Assembly: GCF_023283985.1 (NCBI RefSeq)
Contig: NZ_JAKIKU010000005.1
Location: forward strand, 124,001-188,000
DNA length: 64,000 nt
Direction of reading: 5' to 3'
From: Shewanella electrodiphila
Lineage (GTDB): Bacteria; Pseudomonadota; Gammaproteobacteria; Enterobacterales; Shewanellaceae
Shown piece after piece: positions 17,062 through 26,224 of this stretch (its first letter is position 1; each line of letters opens with the position of its first letter). The position numbers and the translations under genes are program-made. The notes under the pieces were generated by a model that had not been told where the DNA came from, searched no databases, and saw nothing but the letters and a program-made list of their open reading frames with translations.

Positions 17062-18056
17062 GTGGAAAGTTTAAAAAAATATCCCATCTCGCTTCATGAG
17101 ATATATAAAGCTAAAAAGGTTGTTTCAGCTTATATAAATCGGTCACCTCTGATTAAGTATGATGGTTTATCCAAGCTGCTTGGTTGTGAGGTGTATGTGA
17201 AGCATGAGAATCAAAATATAACCGGCAGTTTTAAAATCAGAGGAGGCATAAACATTATGTCACACCTCAAAAAGCTAACGTGAACGGGGTTGTTACTTTC
17301 TCTACGGGTAATCATGGTTTATCTGTTGCCACTTCAGCGAAGATGTTTGGCATTCCTGCAATTGTCGTTGTGCCTGTCGGATCTAATCCTGTGAAAATTA
17401 AATTAATTAAAAATGCAGGTGCTGACGTGATTGAGTCAGGTGAAAATTTTGACGAAGCGGCTAAAGTTGTAACTGAAATTAACCAAACTAGAGGTTATTA
17501 CTACGTTCATCCAGCAAACGAGCCACTTGTAGTAAATGGTGTTGGTACAGAGTTTCTCGAAATAATCGAAGATATTCCAGATATTGATGCTGTGATTTTA
17601 CCTTTAGGTGGTGGTAGCGAAGTGGCATCAGCGGTTACTGTACTAAAATCAATATCTCCTCGAATCAGTATCTATGCTGTCCAAGCAGAATTATCTTCGG
17701 CAGCTTATCAATCATGGTCTAGCAAGGAAATTGTCGCAAGCTCAAATCAAACTTTTGCAGGTGGTTTTGCCACAGGTACAGCCTACGAAACTACTTTTAA
17801 TATTTATCGTGATAAATTAGATGACTTTGTTCTTCTATCAGAGCAAGAAATTTTGCAAGGTATAGCCTTAGCTGCTCACCATACCAAGAATTTAGTGGAA
17901 GGCGCGGGGAGTTCAACAATTATGGCAGCATGGAAGTTAAGAAAGCAGTTAGCGGGTAAGAAGATTGTACTTCAGTTTAGCGGCTCAAATGCATCACCTG
18001 ATGAGTTAGAAAAGGCTTGTGAATTATCTGGTTTTCGGGATGGAAAAGTAACTTAA
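17062..18056 (+). pseudogene. threonine dehydratase-like PLP enzyme, frameshifted
   Basis: Two overlapping frames (17062-17283 and 17280-18056) together encode a fold-type II PLP enzyme of about 331 aa. The first holds ITGSFKIRGG with the PLP lysine; the second holds FSTGNHGLSVATSAK, the loop LPLGGGSEVASAV and the C-terminal LQFSGSNASPDEL. They join at a run of five A's: adding one A gives LKKANVNGVVTFSTGNHG. This could be a mutation, a sequencing error, or a -1 slip at AAAAAG. The start GTG has AAGGAGG 6 nt upstream. It is the last gene in the cassette block. Confidence 0.8.
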
Positions 18057-18143
18057 CATTTAAGAGTGAATCGTAACGCTTGTCGTTTTCGCTTATCTCA
18101 AAGTCTAGACAAGCGCCACGTACATCTTAATGCAGCGTTAAAC
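18051..18143 (+). other. attC-like site 6 (right end of block)
   Basis: The best-formed site, about 93 bp. End boxes are ACTTAAC and GTTAAAC (both fit RYYYAAC/GTTRRRY). Arms taaga/tctta and cgcttgtc/gacaagcg are perfect. No further site follows, so it marks the right edge. Confidence 0.78.
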
Positions 18144-18189
18144 AACAGCTGCAGCTAAATACCTTTGCACGTGTTGAATTTTGCCAAAG

Positions 18190-18831
18190 TTACTGTTCAA
18201 ACTCTTCTTTCACTTGCTGTAGCAGGAGTTTTTGATGTTCTTTGGTGATGCCAATATTCATTCGGCATAACCTAATGGCATAGGCAAACTTGTCTTTGCC
18301 AACAATGGTTAATAATTCGCTTAATAGATGTTTGTTAAGCATTAGCGTATCGCAATAATGGTTTATTGCTTTAGTGAGGGAGTTAAAGGTTAAACCATCA
18401 AACTCAAACTGACCGCTGTAGCCTTGTTCGATATCCACTGCATTGAGTACTAATGGCCATCCTTCTGCGTTAATACGGCCTTTAGCTATGTTGTACATCA
18501 TCCATGCACTTTCTTTAAAGCCTGAAAGAATACGACAATCAAAGCCTGACTCTTCTAGTTCTTCTTCAGTCCAGTTAATCCCGATGGCTAAATCTTTATG
18601 GTAAATCTTCATTAGCTCATCTTTTACGCCGTCGCGGCAATCCCAAATCGATGTTAGCGGATTCTTTTTCGCTAAGCGGGCACATTCACTGCAAGCGGGA
18701 ACCGTCAGGGAAGGGTGCGGTGTACTCGGTTTAGCGTAAAAACTAAAAACGTCATTAGACGGTTCAGCACAAAACCAACATTGATGGCGTAAATCAAAAG
18801 GGATTTCAACTAAAGGCGGTAAATGGTTCAC
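18190..18831 (-). CDS. hypothetical protein with possible zinc ribbon
   Basis: 213 aa. The N-terminal region has CWFCAEP and, about 30 residues on, PACSECARLAK, a CxxC-x(n)-CxxC arrangement compatible with zinc binding. The remainder is alpha-helical and charged. I do not recognise the family. It starts at a GTG at 18831. It is on the opposite strand to the cassette genes, so I regard it as chromosomal flank. A shared hairpin terminator separates it from the DUF2750 gene upstream. Confidence 0.65.
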   Translation of the reverse strand: MNHLPPLVEIPFDLRHQCWFCAEPSNDVFSFYAKPSTPHPSLTVPACSECARLAKKNPLTSIWDCRDGVKDELMKIYHKDLAIGINWTEEELEESGFDCRILSGFKESAWMMYNIAKGRINAEGWPLVLNAVDIEQGYSGQFEFDGLTFNSLTKAINHYCDTLMLNKHLLSELLTIVGKDKFAYAIRLCRMNIGITKEHQKLLLQQVKEEFEQ

Positions 18832-18858
18832 AGCAGACCTATTGGTAAAAGAGGTTCA

Positions 18859-18914
18859 ATAAAAAAGCTGCTGAAATTCGTTATATTTCACGAATGTTCT
18901 AGCAGCTTTATGTA
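18859..18914. terminator. hairpin terminator downstream of the DUF2750 gene
   Basis: A long imperfect stem with arms aaagctgctgaaattcg and cgaatgttctagcagcttt lies between two minus-strand genes. The A/T-rich flank on each side is compatible with termination. Confidence 0.7.
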
Positions 18915-18952
18915 GTAGCAACTATATGCTGTCGCAACTAGATGAGCAGCGA

Positions 18953-19312
18953 TTATTCCGCTTCTACGTCAACTAATTCTTTTGCTAGTACGATTGGGTC
19001 AACTTCAATACATTCTTGATCAGCAATCCAGTCTAATCCGACTAATACGCCGTCTTCGTTTAAATCGCCAACCCAGTATTCTAAAAATTCATTTAGGCTA
19101 ATTTTAACTGCTTTGTACTCAGCCCACTCTTCAGTGCAATGGCTTGATGCTGCAGATTCTGTTGACCATAAAGGCATAACATCAGTTTCTTCGAATTCAG
19201 AAGAGTCACATACAACCCAACCTTCGCCCGTTTCATCCGCTAAGCCCCATAGGACTTGATGTTCTTTAACGTTCTCAATAAAGCTTGCAACAGCAGGGGT
19301 TTGTTCAATCAT
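18953..19312 (-). CDS. DUF2750 family protein
   Basis: 119 aa acidic protein. MIEQTPAVASFIENVKEH, VWGL-type core (VLWGLADETGEGWVV), MPLWSTESAASSHC and LVGLDWIADQECIEVDP are features of the DUF2750 family, whose function is unknown. The ATG at 19312 is preceded by AAGAGA and gives the usual family N-terminus; the frame opens 8 codons earlier. Confidence 0.75.
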   Translation of the reverse strand: MIEQTPAVASFIENVKEHQVLWGLADETGEGWVVCDSSEFEETDVMPLWSTESAASSHCTEEWAEYKAVKISLNEFLEYWVGDLNEDGVLVGLDWIADQECIEVDPIVLAKELVDVEAE

Positions 19313-19530
19313 GATTAGTCTCTTTGATGAATTCAATTAACGGGTCGATTATACGGTAACTCTAAACAATACAAAACACTATTACGCGAATGTGACAATA
19401 TCAATTTCAAGATGAACTGAAATTAACCAGATAAACACAAAATTTCAATATTTAGGACTTAAAGGCTCTTGTTTCCTGAATCGCTATCAGTCACGATGTG
19501 AACAGTCATTATTTGTAGAAGTATTCATTT

Positions 19531-20745
19531 ATGGTGCGTTTTAAATTTTCTCCTGTTTTTAAGTCAGTGATTTTACTTTCGAGTTGCTTTGTTAGTCTTC
19601 AATCTATCGCAGCGCCTGACAATTTTGCTCAATGTGTTGATAACCTTAAAGTCAAAGCACGCAGTGAAGGTTTGTCTGAACAAACCATTAATACCAGCGT
19701 CGCAAACCTTAAATTTATTCCTCGGGTTATAGAGCTTGATAATCAGCAACCTGAATTTAGTCAAACTTTTGGTAATTATTTTAATAAACGCGTGACAGAT
19801 TGGCGCGTTAAAGAAGGCCGACGCTTACTTGCTGAAAATCGCGAGTTGCTTAACGAGTTAACTACAAAGTACGGCGTACCTGGTCAATATATTATTTCGT
19901 TCTGGGGATTAGAAACCAACTTTGGTGGCTATAAAGGCAAAATGTCGGTGCTCAACTCTTTAGCGACATTGGCGTGCGACCCAAGACGCAGTGACTATTT
20001 CACCAATGAGTTAATGCAAGCATTAAAGCTGAAAGAAAAGTATAACTTTGATGATGCCACTATGGTGGGGTCATGGGCTGGCGCAATGGGGCACACCCAG
20101 TTTATGCCTACCAATTACGCTAAGTATGCGGTTGATGGCGACGGCGATGGCAAAGTCGATTTATGGAATAGCACTGCTGATGCGCTAACTTCAGCGGCTA
20201 ATTTTTTACAACAACTTGGCTGGAAAGCCAATGAACGTTGGGGACGTGAAGTTAGCTTACCTGAAAACTACGACTATCAATATTTAGGCCGTAAACATCC
20301 TCAACCGTTAACTCAGTGGGCTGAGGTTAATATTACTCAAACTAGCGGTAAAGCGTTATCAACACCTGATATGACAGCATCTTTGTATGTGCCATCTGGT
20401 CACACTGGGCCTGCATTTTTAGGTTACGACAATTTTGATGTCATTATGCGCTGGAATCGTTCAGAGTTTTACGCCATTGCTGTCGGCCATTTAGCTGACC
20501 GAATTAATGGCGCTGCGCCGCTTGCAATCAGTGCGCCTGAGCATGGCATGTTTAATCGCAGTGACATTAAAGTCATGCAAGCAAAGCTTAATGAATTAGG
20601 CTTTGATGTCGGTAAACCTGACGGCGTGTTAGGGCGTAACTCCATTGCAGGTGTACAAGCATTTCAGCGCAGTAAAAACTTGATCGCCGACGGTTTCCCT
20701 GATGAAAAAACCTTTGAAGCACTCGGTATGACGTTGAGTCAATAA
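19531..20745 (+). CDS. mltB: lytic murein transglycosylase (MltB family)
   Basis: 404 aa. It has a type I signal peptide (cleavage near SIAA/PD at about residue 28), an MltB-like SLT domain (about 30-325) with the catalytic Glu in ISFWGLETNFGGYKG and the MGHTQFMP motif, and a C-terminal peptidoglycan-binding domain (about 340-400: KLNELGFDVGKPDGVLG). It cleaves the glycan strand with formation of 1,6-anhydromuramic ends. Unlike E. coli MltB there is no lipobox, so it is probably soluble in the periplasm. Confidence 0.92.
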   Translation: MVRFKFSPVFKSVILLSSCFVSLQSIAAPDNFAQCVDNLKVKARSEGLSEQTINTSVANLKFIPRVIELDNQQPEFSQTFGNYFNKRVTDWRVKEGRRLLAENRELLNELTTKYGVPGQYIISFWGLETNFGGYKGKMSVLNSLATLACDPRRSDYFTNELMQALKLKEKYNFDDATMVGSWAGAMGHTQFMPTNYAKYAVDGDGDGKVDLWNSTADALTSAANFLQQLGWKANERWGREVSLPENYDYQYLGRKHPQPLTQWAEVNITQTSGKALSTPDMTASLYVPSGHTGPAFLGYDNFDVIMRWNRSEFYAIAVGHLADRINGAAPLAISAPEHGMFNRSDIKVMQAKLNELGFDVGKPDGVLGRNSIAGVQAFQRSKNLIADGFPDEKTFEALGMTLSQ

Positions 20746-20915
20746 GCTTTAAAGTGAGTGATGACTTCATAGTAGGGATAAGAGAGTGTCATTTCCTTTT
20801 GCTCATCACTCAGTATTAGCAGAACGTAATTAGGTTCTGCTTTTTGCTGGCAGCTTGGTAATCGATTTGTTAAGCTGCGGCAATGATAGAAATCGAAGTA
20901 AATTAAGGACATTCG

Positions 20916-21398
20916 ATGACAGCTCAAGATAATATGGTTGTACGTTTCAACTACACACTTCGCGATGAGAAAGGCGAAGTGATTGAAACTAACGAAGGCG
21001 GATCGCCAATTGCTTACTTACATGGCCATGACAACATGATGCCAGGTATTGAAGATGCAATAACAGGTAAAGAAGCTGGGGCTAAATTCAGTGTAACGCC
21101 TCCTGCAGCAGACACTTATGGCGAACGTATGGAAGCGGCTGAGCAGCGCGTTTCGGTAAAACATTTGCAAGGTGCTAAAGTCTGGAAAGCAGGCATGCCA
21201 GCTATTGTAAATACCGAACAAGGTCAACGCCAAGTGACAGTGGTTAAAGTTGGTAAGTTCATGGCAACTATCGATACTAACCATCCTTTATCAGGCCGTG
21301 AACTGACTTTTGATATTGAAGTGGTTGATGTTCGTGAAGCAACTGATGAAGAAATCGCACACGGCCATTCACATGGTGAAGGCGGTCATCAGCACTAA
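20916..21398 (+). CDS. slyD: SlyD-like FKBP peptidyl-prolyl isomerase
   Basis: 160 aa. The FKBP domain begins DNMVVRFNYTLRDEKGEV, with YLHGHDNMMPGIEDAI and the IF insertion (about residues 70-125). It ends in a His-rich tail AHGHSHGEGGHQH. The layout matches SlyD, a prolyl isomerase and nickel-binding chaperone, though the tail is much shorter than in E. coli, so metal storage capacity is likely smaller. A palindrome actaatattgat/atcaatattagt follows the stop codon directly. Confidence 0.88.
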   Translation: MTAQDNMVVRFNYTLRDEKGEVIETNEGGSPIAYLHGHDNMMPGIEDAITGKEAGAKFSVTPPAADTYGERMEAAEQRVSVKHLQGAKVWKAGMPAIVNTEQGQRQVTVVKVGKFMATIDTNHPLSGRELTFDIEVVDVREATDEEIAHGHSHGEGGHQH

Positions 21399-21452
21399 TA
21401 TTGATTAACATCAATATTAGTGTGAATAGTTTAGTGCTATAAGCTTTGTATA

Positions 21453-21481
21453 ATCCCAAGTGAACCCCACTTGGGATTTTT
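21453..21481 (+). terminator. slyD terminator
   Basis: A 10-bp perfect stem (atcccaagtg / cacttgggat) with a 5-nt loop is followed by a T run, 55 bp past the slyD stop. Confidence 0.9.
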
Positions 21482-21513
21482 GTTTTCAGTTTGGCTAAAT
21501 CGGAAATGTATTA

Positions 21514-21741
21514 ATGATTATTGAATTTTCACAAGGCAAGTTAGTCGTGACACCATTTGAAGTGCAATGCCGCCTTAACGTGAACAGTATTGTCTTAACT
21601 GCAATGGTGGATGATATGAAGTGTATTGCAGATAGATTATTACTGATTGCAGATGCTGGTGCGGTTCGCTGGAGTTTGCAGTTGGATAATAATCAACAGT
21701 TTTATGAAGTGATTGAAATTCTGGGTATCGCACCAGAGTAA
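21514..21741 (+). CDS. small conserved-looking protein, DUF3389-like
   Basis: 75 aa, MIIEFSQGKLVVTPFEVQC at the start, with LLIADAGAVRWSLQLDN in the middle. From memory this resembles DUF3389, a small family of Shewanella and Vibrio proteins of unknown function; I cannot confirm it. It is compact and mixed alpha/beta with no signal or membrane segment. The ORF begins 33 bp after the slyD terminator. Confidence 0.6.
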   Translation: MIIEFSQGKLVVTPFEVQCRLNVNSIVLTAMVDDMKCIADRLLLIADAGAVRWSLQLDNNQQFYEVIEILGIAPE

Positions 21742-21783
21742 AGTCTCTGTTGGTGCGATATCCATGCTCAATCATTTATTGTT

Positions 21784-21825
21784 CACAAGCCACAAGCCAC
21801 AAGCCACAAGCCACAAGCCACAACC
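21784..21825. repeat. 7-bp tandem repeat (cacaagc x6)
   Basis: Five perfect copies of cacaagc and a sixth with one change (cacaacc) lie in the gap between converging genes. Confidence 0.92.
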
Positions 21826-21871
21826 GATAACTCATACTAATGAGTAAATGAATTCCCCTAGACTCGAGTTT

Positions 21872-22876
21872 CTAAAGTTCTGAGCGATTGTGTGGACGCA
21901 TGTAATCGATAATCGGCCCTTCTGGTACTACTTGAGTTGGATTAATGTGCTGATGGCTAAAGTAATAATGCTGTTTTATGTGCTCAAAATTCACGGTGTC
22001 GGCAATCCATGGTTGTTGATATAAGTCTCGTAAATATCCCGACAGGTTTGGATAAGATTCAATCGTACGTAAGTTGGTTTTAAAATGTCCCACATAGACG
22101 CAGTCAAAACGGATAAGCGTTGTAAATAATCGCCAATCAGCTTCAGTGATTTGATTACCCAGTAAATACCTTTTGTTAGCCAATATAGCCTCTAAGGTAT
22201 CAAGTGTGTCAAATAATGGCATTACAGCTTCTTCATAGGCTTTTTGAGTGGTAGCAAAGCCTGAGCGGTAAACCCCGTTATTGATGTTGGGGTAAATAAG
22301 CTCGTTTAAAGAATCTATTTCTGATTGAAGTTCTAACGGATAGTAGTCTTCTGTATTACCAGTTACTTTATTAAACACTGAGTTAAACATTCTAATGATT
22401 TCTGAAGACTCATTACTCACAATGGTATTTTGCTGCTTATCCCATAAAACAGGCACAGTCACTCGGCCGCTATAATCGGGCTTTGCTTGCAGATATATCT
22501 GATACATAAAGTCTTTATTAAACAGTTCATCAACTTGAGCACCATCAATAGCATGAGCATCTGTTGATTGATTAGGGCCTTTAAATTCCCAACCGTTTGC
22601 AAGCATATGTGGCTCAACCACAGTGACACCAATATGCGCGGTTAATTGTTTTAGCTGCCTAAATATCAAGGTTCGATGAGCCCAGGGGCAGGCTAATGAT
22701 ACATATAAATGATAGCGGCCAGACTCTGCTTTAAAGCCAGCACTTCCAGATAATCCGGCGCTGCCATCAGGCGTGATCCAGTTGCGAAGCTGCGCATCTT
22801 CTCGTTGAAATTTACCGCCATTTTCTTTGGTGGCATACCATTGGTCGACCCATTGTCCGTTTTGTAACAATCCCAT
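21872..22876 (-). CDS. yqjG: glutathionyl-hydroquinone reductase (YqjG family)
   Basis: 334 aa Xi-class GST. The catalytic Cys is in SLACPWAHRTLIF (about residues 58-70). FNSVFNKVTGNTEDYYP, NNGVYRSGFATTQKAYEEA and LTRFD-like LIRFDCVYVGHFK are typical of the family. It removes glutathione from glutathionylated hydroquinones. I chose the ATG at 22876, two codons inside the longest frame, since it matches the usual MGLLQNGQWVDQWY start. Confidence 0.93.
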   Translation of the reverse strand: MGLLQNGQWVDQWYATKENGGKFQREDAQLRNWITPDGSAGLSGSAGFKAESGRYHLYVSLACPWAHRTLIFRQLKQLTAHIGVTVVEPHMLANGWEFKGPNQSTDAHAIDGAQVDELFNKDFMYQIYLQAKPDYSGRVTVPVLWDKQQNTIVSNESSEIIRMFNSVFNKVTGNTEDYYPLELQSEIDSLNELIYPNINNGVYRSGFATTQKAYEEAVMPLFDTLDTLEAILANKRYLLGNQITEADWRLFTTLIRFDCVYVGHFKTNLRTIESYPNLSGYLRDLYQQPWIADTVNFEHIKQHYYFSHQHINPTQVVPEGPIIDYMRPHNRSEL

Positions 22877-23354
22877 TCCCACACCTATGACTTCAGAATA
22901 AAAATTAAGTGTAGATTACTAATTTATCGAAAATAAGCGGATTAAATTGTCATTAATTTTCTATTTTTTCGATGTTTTATGGCGTGTAAAACTGGGTCTA
23001 TATCAAATCGGCTGAAAGTCAAACTGTGATCTCGGCCTTGTTGAGCAGTAATTTTATGGGGTGTTTTACTAAAAAGATAATCAGGCAAAGCACTGTTTTG
23101 CACAAAGTCATTTTAAATTAACAGATTATCACCCTTATCTTTTTATTGATTCCATTTTCGATATAACGAAGAAGTAGCGTAAAAACCATTGTTTATAAAT
23201 GGTTTGTAATCAGTAGTGTAACTTATTGTTGTTATTGGGTTAAATATCACAAACTGTAATTAAAGTGACATAAAAACAGTCCAGTGTTTGCTACGATTCG
23301 GCGCAGAGCTGGGTAGCTCGTAAATATAAAAATATATTGATTAGGGGTTAGATC
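22877..23354. other. intergenic region yqjG / nucleotidase gene
   Basis: About 480 bp between divergent genes. It contains a candidate PHO box at 23254-23271 and otherwise AT-rich sequence with no ORF that I would call. Confidence 0.5.
23254..23271 (+). promoter_or_regulatory. putative PHO box
   Basis: ctgtaattaaagtgacat matches the PhoB consensus CTGTCAT-N4-CTGTCAT at 6 of 7 and 5 of 7 positions with the right 4-bp spacing. It lies 83 bp upstream of the nucleotidase start, a sensible place for phosphate-starvation control. Confidence 0.5.
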
Positions 23355-25067
23355 ATGAAAAACACGTTATACAAAGGACTCGTTGCAACAGCAGTACTTG
23401 CAGCCTTATCAGGTTGTAGCAGTGACGATGATAAAGACCAAACAGCATGTGAAGCTGCGGGTGATGCTTGTACTAGCTTTACCGTTATTCATACCAATGA
23501 TAACCACGGTCGCTTTTGGGAAAACAGCGACGGTGAGTATGGCATGGCTGCACGTAAAACGGTTATTGACCAAATCCGCGCAGAAGTTGAAGGTCGTGGC
23601 GACGAAACAATTCTTTTATCAGGCGGTGATATCAACACGGGTGTACCAGAATCTGATATGCAAGAAGCGATTCCTGACTTTGTTGGCATGAACTTACTTG
23701 GCTATGACGCAATGGCTGTCGGTAACCATGAGTTTGATAACCCATTAAGCACGCTAGATATGCAATCTACATTGGCTAACTTCCCAATGCTTGCTGCAAA
23801 CATCTACGACAAAAATGCTGAAGAACGTTATTTTGAGCCATACCGTGTATTCGAAATTAACGGTCTTAAAGTGGCGATCATTGGTTTCACTACAGTAGAT
23901 ACTCCTAAAATCGTTAACCCTGAAAACGTTGAAAACTTAGAGTTTACGGATCCTCAAGTTGAGCTACCAAAAGTATTAGCTGAAATCGAAGCTAACGAAG
24001 AAGTGGATATGGTATTTGCTGTCACGCATATGGGTCACTATGCTGATGGCAACCACGGCACTGAAGCACCTGGCGATGTGATGTTGGCTCGCTCAGTTGA
24101 AGAAGGTCAATTACACGCGATTATTGGTGGTCATTCACAAAACCCGGTGTGCATGGAAGGCGATGATTACGCAGATTTTGCCCCAGGTGAAGAATGTAAA
24201 CCAGATCAACAAAACGGCACTTATATCATGCAAGCCCACGAATGGGGCAAGTATGTTGGCCGTGCTGACTTTGAATATATGGATGGTGAGTTGACACTTG
24301 CGAACTACTCGCTAATTCCTATCAATTTAAAAGAAAAAGATGACAACGGTGATTTAGTTTTCATTACTGAAGAAATTGAAAAGAATCAAACCGTGTATGA
24401 CATGCTTAAGCCTTACCAAGAACGTGGCCAAGAGCTACTTGATGTGGTTATCTCGTACACAGATGGCAAGTTAGAAGGTGACCGTGAGGTTGTTCGTGTT
24501 GAGCAAACTAACCTAGGTAATTTATTAACAACGGCATATTCTGAGTTTGTTACTAATAACTTCAACGTGACGGCTGATTTCGGTGTGATGAACTCAGGTG
24601 GTGTGCGTGCATCTATTGCTGAAGGTGATATCTCTTACCGTGACGTGTTAACTGTACAACCTTTCGGAAACTTCGTTGCTTACGTCACAATGACAGGGGC
24701 TGAAGTTGAAGACTATCTTGCTAATATTGCAGTTAAAACTGGTGGTGGTTACCCACAACTAAATGATGTTGCAATGGATGTTAATTGTGATGCAGGCACT
24801 GTTGATATTGCTAGCTTAGGTGGCCGTTCGTTTGATGTTGCTGAAAACTACACTTTCTCAGTGATCCACTTTAGCGCTGCTGGTGGCGATGATTACCCAG
24901 TCATCAATACACATGAAAACTACATTGATACTCAGTTAACTGATGCTGCTGTATTCCGTGAGTATTTCGTAGCGAATCCAGAAATCTCAGCTGAAGATTA
25001 CGCGCCTGTAGAAGGGCAATTAAACTTCTACCGTAATGGTTCAGAAGTTAAGAGTTGTGCTCAATAA
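23355..25067 (+). CDS. UshA-type 5'-nucleotidase/2',3'-cyclic phosphodiesterase lipoprotein
   Basis: 570 aa. The lipoprotein signal has lipobox ALSGC at about residues 18-22. The N-terminal calcineurin-like phosphoesterase domain carries the metal-binding motifs HTNDNHGRFW, SGGDINTG, VGNHEFDN, VTHMGHY and IGGHSQNP. The C-terminal nucleotide-binding domain (about 365-550) has MNSGGVRA. It should hydrolyse nucleotides outside the inner membrane to recover phosphate and nucleosides. Acidic residues dominate, as in exported marine proteins. A close paralogue follows beyond the esterase gene. A candidate PHO box lies upstream. Confidence 0.92.
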   Translation: MKNTLYKGLVATAVLAALSGCSSDDDKDQTACEAAGDACTSFTVIHTNDNHGRFWENSDGEYGMAARKTVIDQIRAEVEGRGDETILLSGGDINTGVPESDMQEAIPDFVGMNLLGYDAMAVGNHEFDNPLSTLDMQSTLANFPMLAANIYDKNAEERYFEPYRVFEINGLKVAIIGFTTVDTPKIVNPENVENLEFTDPQVELPKVLAEIEANEEVDMVFAVTHMGHYADGNHGTEAPGDVMLARSVEEGQLHAIIGGHSQNPVCMEGDDYADFAPGEECKPDQQNGTYIMQAHEWGKYVGRADFEYMDGELTLANYSLIPINLKEKDDNGDLVFITEEIEKNQTVYDMLKPYQERGQELLDVVISYTDGKLEGDREVVRVEQTNLGNLLTTAYSEFVTNNFNVTADFGVMNSGGVRASIAEGDISYRDVLTVQPFGNFVAYVTMTGAEVEDYLANIAVKTGGGYPQLNDVAMDVNCDAGTVDIASLGGRSFDVAENYTFSVIHFSAAGGDDYPVINTHENYIDTQLTDAAVFREYFVANPEISAEDYAPVEGQLNFYRNGSEVKSCAQ

Positions 25068-25096
25068 TTCAATTTGAGTAACACTGTTAATCAAAA

Positions 25097-25125
25097 AAGG
25101 TAGCTTAGGCTACCTTTTTTATTAT
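25097..25125 (+). terminator. terminator of the first nucleotidase gene
   Basis: The inverted repeat aaaaaggtagc / gctaccttttt with a short loop ends in a T run, about 30 bp past the stop. Confidence 0.88.
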
Positions 25126-25210
25126 CTGAAAGGACAGAATTCTATTGATAGGTTAACGAGTTAAACTCTTTCAGTTAAGATAGCGGCAATAAATAATAAA
25201 GGATTAGATT

Positions 25211-25891
25211 ATGCCGTCTGCAAGCACAGCACTTGAACGTATTACTATTGAACCGACCACAGCTGCAACCGCATGTGTTATCTGGCTTCATGGCCTTGGT
25301 GACTCTGGAGCAGGCTTTGCCCCTGTAGTGCCATTATTAGGCTTGCCACAAAATCACAGTATTCGTTTTGTATTTCCTCACGCGCCAGAACAAGCGGTGA
25401 CCATTAATGGTGGCTATATCATGCGTTCTTGGTATGACATTAAAAGCATGGACTTACATGATCGTGCTGACATTAATGGCGTACTCGCATCAGAAATAGC
25501 CGTAAAAGCGCTGATTAATGAGCAAATAGAAGCAGGTATTGCCGCTGAAAATATTATTCTGGCAGGGTTTAGTCAAGGCGGTGTCATGAGCTTATTTAGT
25601 GGCTTACGTTTTGAGCACAAACTTGCTGGCATTATGGCGTTATCGTGTTATTTACCTGCCGGCGAAAGCTTACCTGATGATTTACACTCAGCAAATGCAC
25701 AAACAGAATTATTGCAACATCATGGTGAGCAAGATGAAGTCGTGCCACTATTTGCCGGAAAAATGGCTTTTGATGCACTCACTAAAGCGGGCTATACATC
25801 GACTTGGAAAACCTATCCAATGCCTCATAGTGTTATTCCTGAACAGTTAACTGAAATTGGTGCGTGGATTTCGTCTAAATTGATGCGCTAA
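25211..25891 (+). CDS. alpha/beta-hydrolase carboxylesterase (YpfH/EstB type)
   Basis: 226 aa. CVIWLHGLGDSGAGFAPVVP is the oxyanion region, the nucleophile Ser is in LAGFSQGGVMSL, and the acid and histidine are in HGEQDEVVPL and MPHSVIPEQ. The family includes small carboxylesterases and lysophospholipase/acyl-protein thioesterase homologues. The exact substrate is unknown. It lies between the two nucleotidase paralogues with its own downstream terminator, so co-regulation is not implied. Confidence 0.92.
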   Translation: MPSASTALERITIEPTTAATACVIWLHGLGDSGAGFAPVVPLLGLPQNHSIRFVFPHAPEQAVTINGGYIMRSWYDIKSMDLHDRADINGVLASEIAVKALINEQIEAGIAAENIILAGFSQGGVMSLFSGLRFEHKLAGIMALSCYLPAGESLPDDLHSANAQTELLQHHGEQDEVVPLFAGKMAFDALTKAGYTSTWKTYPMPHSVIPEQLTEIGAWISSKLMR

Positions 25892-26224
25892 TTGTTTTGT
25901 AAATAGCATAATAACTCGAGCTTAGACGATATATGCTCGGTTAAATAACCATCATAAAATAAAAGGCTTAGGGTGAAAGTTTAATAAACTTACACCCTAA
26001 GCCTTTTTTGTTTATACATTATCACTATCATTAAAAAACTCTTGTTTTTTAATGAGGACAATTGCTGCAAAATTATTGAATAAACTCTTGTTCTATAAGG
26101 TTTTGAATTCAAAAAAATGACATATAATGCTGGTATTTTGTTAAGATGGTCACTCATTTTTGTGACACAGTTTTATTGCGTATTGATTGAATTTGTCTAC
26201 GCCCTGTTAAAAACGGATAGAATA
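25892..26224. other. intergenic region with terminator upstream of the second nucleotidase
   Basis: About 330 bp. It holds a long perfect-looking stem terminator at 25964-26009. The remainder is AT-rich, and I see no PHO-box-like sequence comparable with the first paralogue. Confidence 0.5.
25964..26009 (+). terminator. esterase terminator
   Basis: The arms aaaaggcttagggtg and caccctaagcctttt, with short mismatched inner parts, are followed by TTTT. Confidence 0.88.

Noticed and set aside
17062..17283. Stand-alone 73-aa protein
   Set aside because: It is the N-terminal part of the frameshifted dehydratase, not a separate gene.
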